Shown piece by piece: positions 13,776 to 17,500 of a DNA stretch of 17,500 nucleotides. The translations under genes and the position numbers were made by a program. The notes beneath the pieces were generated by a model. It was not told the origin of the DNA. It worked only from the letters and a program-made list of their open reading frames with translations, and searched no databases. The stretch's first letter is position 1. Each line of letters starts with the position of its first letter. This stretch comes from an uncultured Johnsonella sp. (GTDB lineage: Bacteria; Bacillota; Clostridia; Lachnospirales; Lachnospiraceae): positions 1 to 17,500 of the forward strand of contig CAAFUL010000072.1 in the NCBI GenBank assembly GCA_900766185.1. The letters are read 5' to 3'.

Positions 13776-15542
13776 TTATAAATCTATAGTTTCAATACCA
13801 CCTTCTTCTTTTTTATCATTATCTTTGTCTTTATCTTCTTCTTTGTCTTTATCTTTAACTTCTTCTTTGTTTTTACCTTCTTCTTTGTCTTCTTTATCCG
13901 ACTCTTCTTTTATTGCCTTCAAACCTTCCTCTTCCTTGGGTTCTTCATCATCAAGATCCAATAACTCTATATCTTCAAATTCGATATCCGAATTATCAAG
14001 ATCCAAATCATAAGGAGCATCCTTTACGGAAAGACCCGGATCCATTTCTTCCAGATCCAGACTGCTGTTAGACATTTTCTTATCTATATCGCCTAACTCA
14101 TCCTTTTTATTTACATATGTATTCCTGCCTGCACGCAATACCTTTGAGATGATGTATATAAGCATTGCTATTATAATGATAATTAAAGCAACTATAACAT
14201 AGGTCTTTATCTGATCCGTCTGCTTTAATTTACTTATTTCTTCATTAGAGCCTTGCTGAGACGCAGCGGCATTTTGGGCATCGCTAGGATTTTCAAAGTA
14301 TCTTTGTATGGTCTTTTCCTTGACATCATACCTGTAGAAATTCTTTTCACCCTCTGAATTCATAGCATATACAAGGCAATACTCCTTCTCGCCTTCGCCA
14401 CTTTGTACCCAACCCTTTACCGTCTTTGAATTATTGATAGTAATGGTATTCTCCACAAAACCTGCCGGAACGCTCACTCCGTCAGGAAGCGGTAGTACTG
14501 TAATGCTCTTACTTGACATATTGATTTTTACATAAAGTGAAAATTCCTTTTTAAGTTCATCATATATGTAAAAACTTCCTGAACCGTCAGGTGCTATTAA
14601 GTATAAAAGCAATACATCTCCGACTGTTGACTTGGCAGCACTTATTTCCTGTCCGTTATAGGTATACTTTACCTGCTCAAAACCTTCCGGCAACACACTG
14701 GGATCAAATATGGTGGCTATACTGTAGTTACTGCCACCTATACTTACTGACAGTGCGGTTTCGGGATCGACATTGGCTGCATCATCGGTTATTTCGCCTT
14801 CAAGTTTTTCTACAGCAATGTTGTATACCATTTCCGTAGTACCGTCCGCTGCGGTAACCTTACACTCTATCTTATTCTCGCCTACAACAAGCTCGGAATT
14901 TCCGCTTATTACTATCTTGGCATCTTTATCATTGCTGATAGCATTTACCGCTATTCTGTCTACAGAGCCTCCGACCCTTGTCTTGTATTCCGTAACATCA
15001 CTTGAAAAAGCCGGCTCCAAAGTTCCCGGACTGATTTCCAAACTGCTCAAAGCGGCATTATTGGCAGAACCGTCCGCAGCATTTATAGTTATACTTGATG
15101 AACCGAGCTTATCGGCATCTATGGACGCCATATTGCCGTCTCCGTCATAAACTTCCCATGTCTTGACCGAAAGTGAGGTACTTCCTGCGCTTAGAGCCTT
15201 GAACTTAAGTTGGTATAACCATTCTGTATCACTTCCTCCGCTATTGCCTTTTATCTGTACGGTACCTGCACCGCCTTCGGCATCTTCTCCGCCTATAAAT
15301 TCAAGATAAGCGGGATCATACGCCAATGTAATATTGGTACTGCCGATTTTTGCCGAGTCAAGTGAATTTATCTTCATACTTATAGTAACTTCTGAATCTA
15401 CGGCAACGCTTGGATCTGAAAAAGATATTCTCGCACTGAGTGCATAGGCATCATTGGTACTGAATATCGCTAATATATAAACCAAACAAATAGTTACCAG
15501 AGTTTTAACCGCTACCCTGATTTTTTTATTAAAATACATCAT
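13776..15542 (-). CDS. Membrane-anchored protein with cohesin-like and cadherin-like domains
   Basis: This 588-residue surface protein has a signal peptide (about 1-36). A cohesin-like beta domain (about 37-155) follows, with SARISFSDPSVAVDSEVTI, TLAYDPAYLEF and LKFKALSAG. Next is a cadherin-like beta-sandwich domain (about 162-248; LSSLEISPGTLEPAFSSDV, VTAADGTTEMVYNIAVEK), then a region of unknown fold (about 255-420), a membrane helix (448-468) and a cytoplasmic tail (469-588). The tail is very acidic (DLDLDNSDIEFEDIELLDL) and then Lys/Glu/Asp repetitive. Cohesins usually bind dockerins, but no dockerin or cellulase is seen here, so the partner is unknown. The gene lies 39 bases downstream of the glucosaminidase gene and is probably co-transcribed; both proteins carry a similar beta-sandwich domain. 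It may hold the wall enzyme at the membrane; this is inferred. Confidence 0.8.
   Translation of the reverse strand: MMYFNKKIRVAVKTLVTICLVYILAIFSTNDAYALSARISFSDPSVAVDSEVTISMKINSLDSAKIGSTNITLAYDPAYLEFIGGEDAEGGAGTVQIKGNSGGSDTEWLYQLKFKALSAGSTSLSVKTWEVYDGDGNMASIDADKLGSSSITINAADGSANNAALSSLEISPGTLEPAFSSDVTEYKTRVGGSVDRIAVNAISNDKDAKIVISGNSELVVGENKIECKVTAADGTTEMVYNIAVEKLEGEITDDAANVDPETALSVSIGGSNYSIATIFDPSVLPEGFEQVKYTYNGQEISAAKSTVGDVLLLYLIAPDGSGSFYIYDELKKEFSLYVKINMSSKSITVLPLPDGVSVPAGFVENTITINNSKTVKGWVQSGEGEKEYCLVYAMNSEGEKNFYRYDVKEKTIQRYFENPSDAQNAAASQQGSNEEISKLKQTDQIKTYVIVALIIIIIAMLIYIISKVLRAGRNTYVNKKDELGDIDKKMSNSSLDLEEMDPGLSVKDAPYDLDLDNSDIEFEDIELLDLDDEEPKEEEGLKAIKEESDKEDKEEGKNKEEVKDKDKEEDKDKDNDKKEEGGIETIDL
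13801..13915 (-). repeat. Imperfect coding repeat in acidic cytoplasmic tail
   Basis: The 3' part of the cohesin-like gene is a near-repetitive GAA/GAC/AAA/GAT tract (plus-strand units such as TCTTCTTTGTCTTTATC repeat several times). It encodes Lys/Glu/Asp runs at residues about 542-580. Such tracts tend to change length by slippage. Confidence 0.6.
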
Positions 15543-15581
15543 CCTCTCTCCTTAATTAGCGTAATAGCTGAATTTACAAGG

Positions 15582-17228
15582 CTATGACGGTCCTATCAAA
15601 ACATTGCTGTCGGTATTGGATTTATTGGATGAACCGCCACCACCGTTTTTCTTAACTACATTGATAACATACTTTCTTGTAGTTCCATTCTCAGCCCTTA
15701 CCTCTATACTTACCTGTGTATTGGCTTGACTTAAGTTAACAGTTCCGCTACCGCTCACACTTGCCTTTGAGTCTATGCTTCCTGCATTCACCTTAATACT
15801 TGATACGGATGAGTCCACTATTAAATCATAGGTGCTTGTGTCGGCATTGAAACTGGGACTTATATTATACCCCTCTACAGAAAGTGACGCAAGTTTATTA
15901 TTCGGGCTGCCGTCTCCTTCAGGTTTTTTCGCTATTTCATTGGGCATTTCTTTATACACCGGTATGTAAAACTCAAGCTTTGCATTTTTCATCTCTGCCG
16001 TATAAGCTCTCGATAATTTTAATCCCTCACTTGCCGCCGCTTCAACATAGGTCATGTATTGATGCTTATAGGGATCTGACCCTTGCACATTGAATTTTTT
16101 TAGATAAAATGTATTCTGTCCGGCATGAACATACTTTTCTCCATAGTACATGGCACCGCCTATTATAGCTTTTTCCCTGCTATTCCAAGGTCTTAAGTAA
16201 GATCCCGACTGTGATGCCCACCACAATCCTCTTTGCGTAGCGGTTTGATTACCCGAATAGTATGCCTGTATATTAAAAAAGTTATAATGTCCCTCATAAG
16301 GGCTTGTAGTACCGCTTATCAGTCCGCTTGTTCCCTTTACACCCTGTTCCTGTATAAGCATGGAAGCAAGTACATAAGGGTTTACATTGGACTGCACCGC
16401 TGCCGACATGATCATGTCTACATAGGTTTTTTCTTCCGGTGTGCTGCTTGCTGAACTTGTATTATTACTTTGTGTAGCGGGCTGTGTGTCCTCAACCGCT
16501 GCCGGTGTAGGCTCCATAGTTACGCCTGCCGGAGATTTAAACTCTATATTGGCATCTTTTACATACTTGGGTGCAAGTCCAAGATAGACGCCCGGAGTAT
16601 TGGAAGAAACACCTGCACCCGGACCTTTGGAAGTCCCTGATGCTGTCTTAGCGGCGCTTGTTGTCTCTATAGTACTTATATTACCCATAGACTTACTTTC
16701 CATAAATGTTGACTTGACCAAAGTTTCAACTCCGCTTGCCACCTGTGTGCTTGAATCATAGTTTTGCTTTAAAAACTGAAATATATTGGATGAGTCCAAG
16801 AAGTTTCTTGGATCCATATAGTATCTTACGATTCCCTCGGAAGCTGCCATCCACTTACTGCCGTCAAATGTAGCCCAAGTTGAATTTGACCAATCATAAG
16901 CACCTGCTTCAATTGACTTCCATGATGATATACTTTCTCTTGTAACCAGATTTCTTCCTACTATACTTTCATTTTTTATGGCTTCTTCCCATGTCATATC
17001 AGTATGCATAGCCTTAAATACCCACTTCGGATATTCGCTATGTATCTGCCTAAGCTTGGATTTATATGATTCCGGAAATCCCTGCTTAGTCATCTCTTTT
17101 TCAAACTCATTATCAGTAGCCGCATTTACCTCTATTGACTTATAGTTTACAAGCTGTACCAAGGGCGTTGCAGCTAAACTAAGTACGATACCATATGCCA
17201 TTATTTTTTTTAATGACCTTAACTTCAT
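15582..17228 (-). CDS. Secreted N-acetylglucosaminidase-type wall hydrolase
   Basis: This 548-residue exported protein has a signal peptide (about 1-37, ending VNAA). A region typical of clostridial glucosaminidases follows (about 48-155; FPESYKSKLRQIHSEYPKWV, DMTWEEAI, YYMDPRNFL). Next come a Ser/Thr-rich linker (about 180-262), the catalytic glucosaminidase domain (about 265-410) and a cadherin-like beta-sandwich domain (about 445-527; LASLSVEGYNISPSFNADTS, RAENGTTRKYVINVVK). LASMLIQEQGVKGTSGLISG (287-306) carries the probable catalytic E294, and YNFFNIQAY (315-323) is a family hallmark. It should cut GlcNAc-MurNAc bonds in peptidoglycan, outside the cell. AGGAG precedes the ATG. It is the first gene of a two-gene operon. 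The C-terminus after the beta-sandwich is Gly/Ser-rich, without a sortase signal. Confidence 0.88.
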   Translation of the reverse strand: MKLRSLKKIMAYGIVLSLAATPLVQLVNYKSIEVNAATDNEFEKEMTKQGFPESYKSKLRQIHSEYPKWVFKAMHTDMTWEEAIKNESIVGRNLVTRESISSWKSIEAGAYDWSNSTWATFDGSKWMAASEGIVRYYMDPRNFLDSSNIFQFLKQNYDSSTQVASGVETLVKSTFMESKSMGNISTIETTSAAKTASGTSKGPGAGVSSNTPGVYLGLAPKYVKDANIEFKSPAGVTMEPTPAAVEDTQPATQSNNTSSASSTPEEKTYVDMIMSAAVQSNVNPYVLASMLIQEQGVKGTSGLISGTTSPYEGHYNFFNIQAYYSGNQTATQRGLWWASQSGSYLRPWNSREKAIIGGAMYYGEKYVHAGQNTFYLKKFNVQGSDPYKHQYMTYVEAAASEGLKLSRAYTAEMKNAKLEFYIPVYKEMPNEIAKKPEGDGSPNNKLASLSVEGYNISPSFNADTSTYDLIVDSSVSSIKVNAGSIDSKASVSGSGTVNLSQANTQVSIEVRAENGTTRKYVINVVKKNGGGGSSNKSNTDSNVLIGPS

Positions 17229-17314
17229 ATACTCTCCTATATTTTATTACAGACATCAAAAAATATACTACACTTTGATATCCTGCTTGAATATTTGTTT
17301 TATGTGTGGCTTTC

Positions 17315-17343
17315 ATTTTATCATCATAAGGGTAATTGTTCAA
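17315..17343 (-). promoter_or_regulatory. Promoter of the glucosaminidase/cohesin operon
   Basis: TTGAAC (17343-17338) and TAAAAT (17320-17315) are separated by 17 bases on the minus strand, giving a 5' leader of about 80 bases before the ATG at 17228. Confidence 0.55.
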
Positions 17344-17364
17344 GGCATAAGCCCTTTTAATAGT

Positions 17365-17399
17365 TACGAATATATTACGGTTTTACTACTATATTCGTA
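17365..17399. promoter_or_regulatory. Perfect 10-bp inverted repeat upstream of the promoter
   Basis: TACGAATATA (17365-17374) and TATATTCGTA (17390-17399) are exact inverted copies around a 15-base centre. They lie 22-56 bases upstream of the glucosaminidase -35 box, a normal place for an activator or an upstream operator. No T-run suggests a terminator on the minus strand. The regulator is unknown. Confidence 0.45.
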
Positions 17400-17500
17400 T
17401 ATCTGTTGTGTTCTATTAATTTGGTGTTTACTTTAAATTAAAGTTGATTTGTCTATCACATAAACCGTTACAAACATATCTTGCCTTGGACACGCTCTCG
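17400..17500. other. Window edge, no supported gene
   Basis: Two minus-strand frames run in from the edge and stop within about 80 bases; either could be the 3' end of a gene right of the window, but neither is recognisable. A short palindrome, ACTTTAAATTAAAGT, lies at 17430-17444. Confidence 0.3.

Noticed and set aside
13771..14013. Plus-strand Ser/Leu-rich reading frame
   Set aside because: It is the antisense of the acidic repeat tail of the cohesin-like gene, with no ribosome site and low complexity.
13776..17228. Cellulosome gene cluster
   Set aside because: Only one cohesin-like domain is seen, with no dockerin, carbohydrate-binding module or glycoside hydrolase for plant polymers; the enzyme beside it is a peptidoglycan hydrolase.
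17229..17400. Riboswitch in the glucosaminidase leader
   Set aside because: The predicted leader is only about 80 bases long, and I see no known aptamer core; the inverted repeat lies upstream of the promoter.
1..17500. CRISPR array, tRNA or rRNA genes
   Set aside because: No regularly spaced repeats, cloverleaf-like sequence or rRNA motif was seen on either strand.

Overview
The window looks like a low-GC, Gram-positive, anaerobe-type chromosome, most probably from the Clostridia and perhaps a Lachnospiraceae relative. The pointers are AT-rich intergenic DNA, strong AGGAGG-type ribosome sites, a lipoprotein signal, choline/glucan-binding-type wall repeats, a CIRCE element, and a glucosaminidase of clostridial type. 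The genus cannot be fixed from the sequence alone. Almost every gene is on the minus strand; only one small secreted protein (11090-11440) is on the plus strand.

Layout, in coordinate order. Positions 1-240 hold relics of an IS200/IS605-type element (a TnpB tail and right-end-like hairpins) and an orphan leftward promoter. Positions 264-7990 hold an eight-gene, tightly spaced operon read right to left: DUF4418 membrane protein, ABC ATPase, FTR1-type iron permease, P19/Tp34-like iron-binding lipoprotein, DUF2318 membrane protein with CxxC pairs, two FtsX/MacB-like permeases, and a second ABC ATPase. This is a Gram-positive version of the Campylobacter p19 iron-uptake locus. It starts at a near-consensus promoter (8014-8042) whose spacer is filled by a DtxR/IdeR-like inverted repeat. 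The likely division of labour is that the lipoprotein captures iron, FTR1 moves it across the membrane, the DUF2318 and DUF4418 proteins handle electrons or metal, and the FtsX-type ABC machinery performs an energy-coupled step outside the membrane.

Positions 8142-10766 encode the most unusual protein: a Tet(M)-like ribosome-protection GTPase fused to a C-terminal Rae1/YacP-type NYN endoribonuclease. Rae1 cuts mRNA in the ribosomal A site, and EF-G-like GTPases bind at that same site, so the fusion suggests a self-delivering, A-site-targeted mRNA-cleaving ribosome rescue factor. Its leader (10857-10906) can fold into two mutually exclusive hairpins, one of them ending in an eight-U run, which fits transcription attenuation.

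Positions 11041-12775 hold two convergent secreted proteins with cell-wall-binding repeats that share a bidirectional terminator. Positions 12956-13609 hold an Hsp20 gene with its own terminator and a CIRCE operator. Positions 13776-17343 hold a two-gene cell-surface operon. The promoter-proximal gene encodes a secreted glucosaminidase with a C-terminal cadherin-like beta-sandwich domain. The second encodes a membrane-anchored protein with a cohesin-like domain, a similar beta-sandwich domain, one membrane helix and a long acidic, repeat-built cytoplasmic tail.

Domain calls rest on motif recognition by eye. No database search or folding calculation was run.
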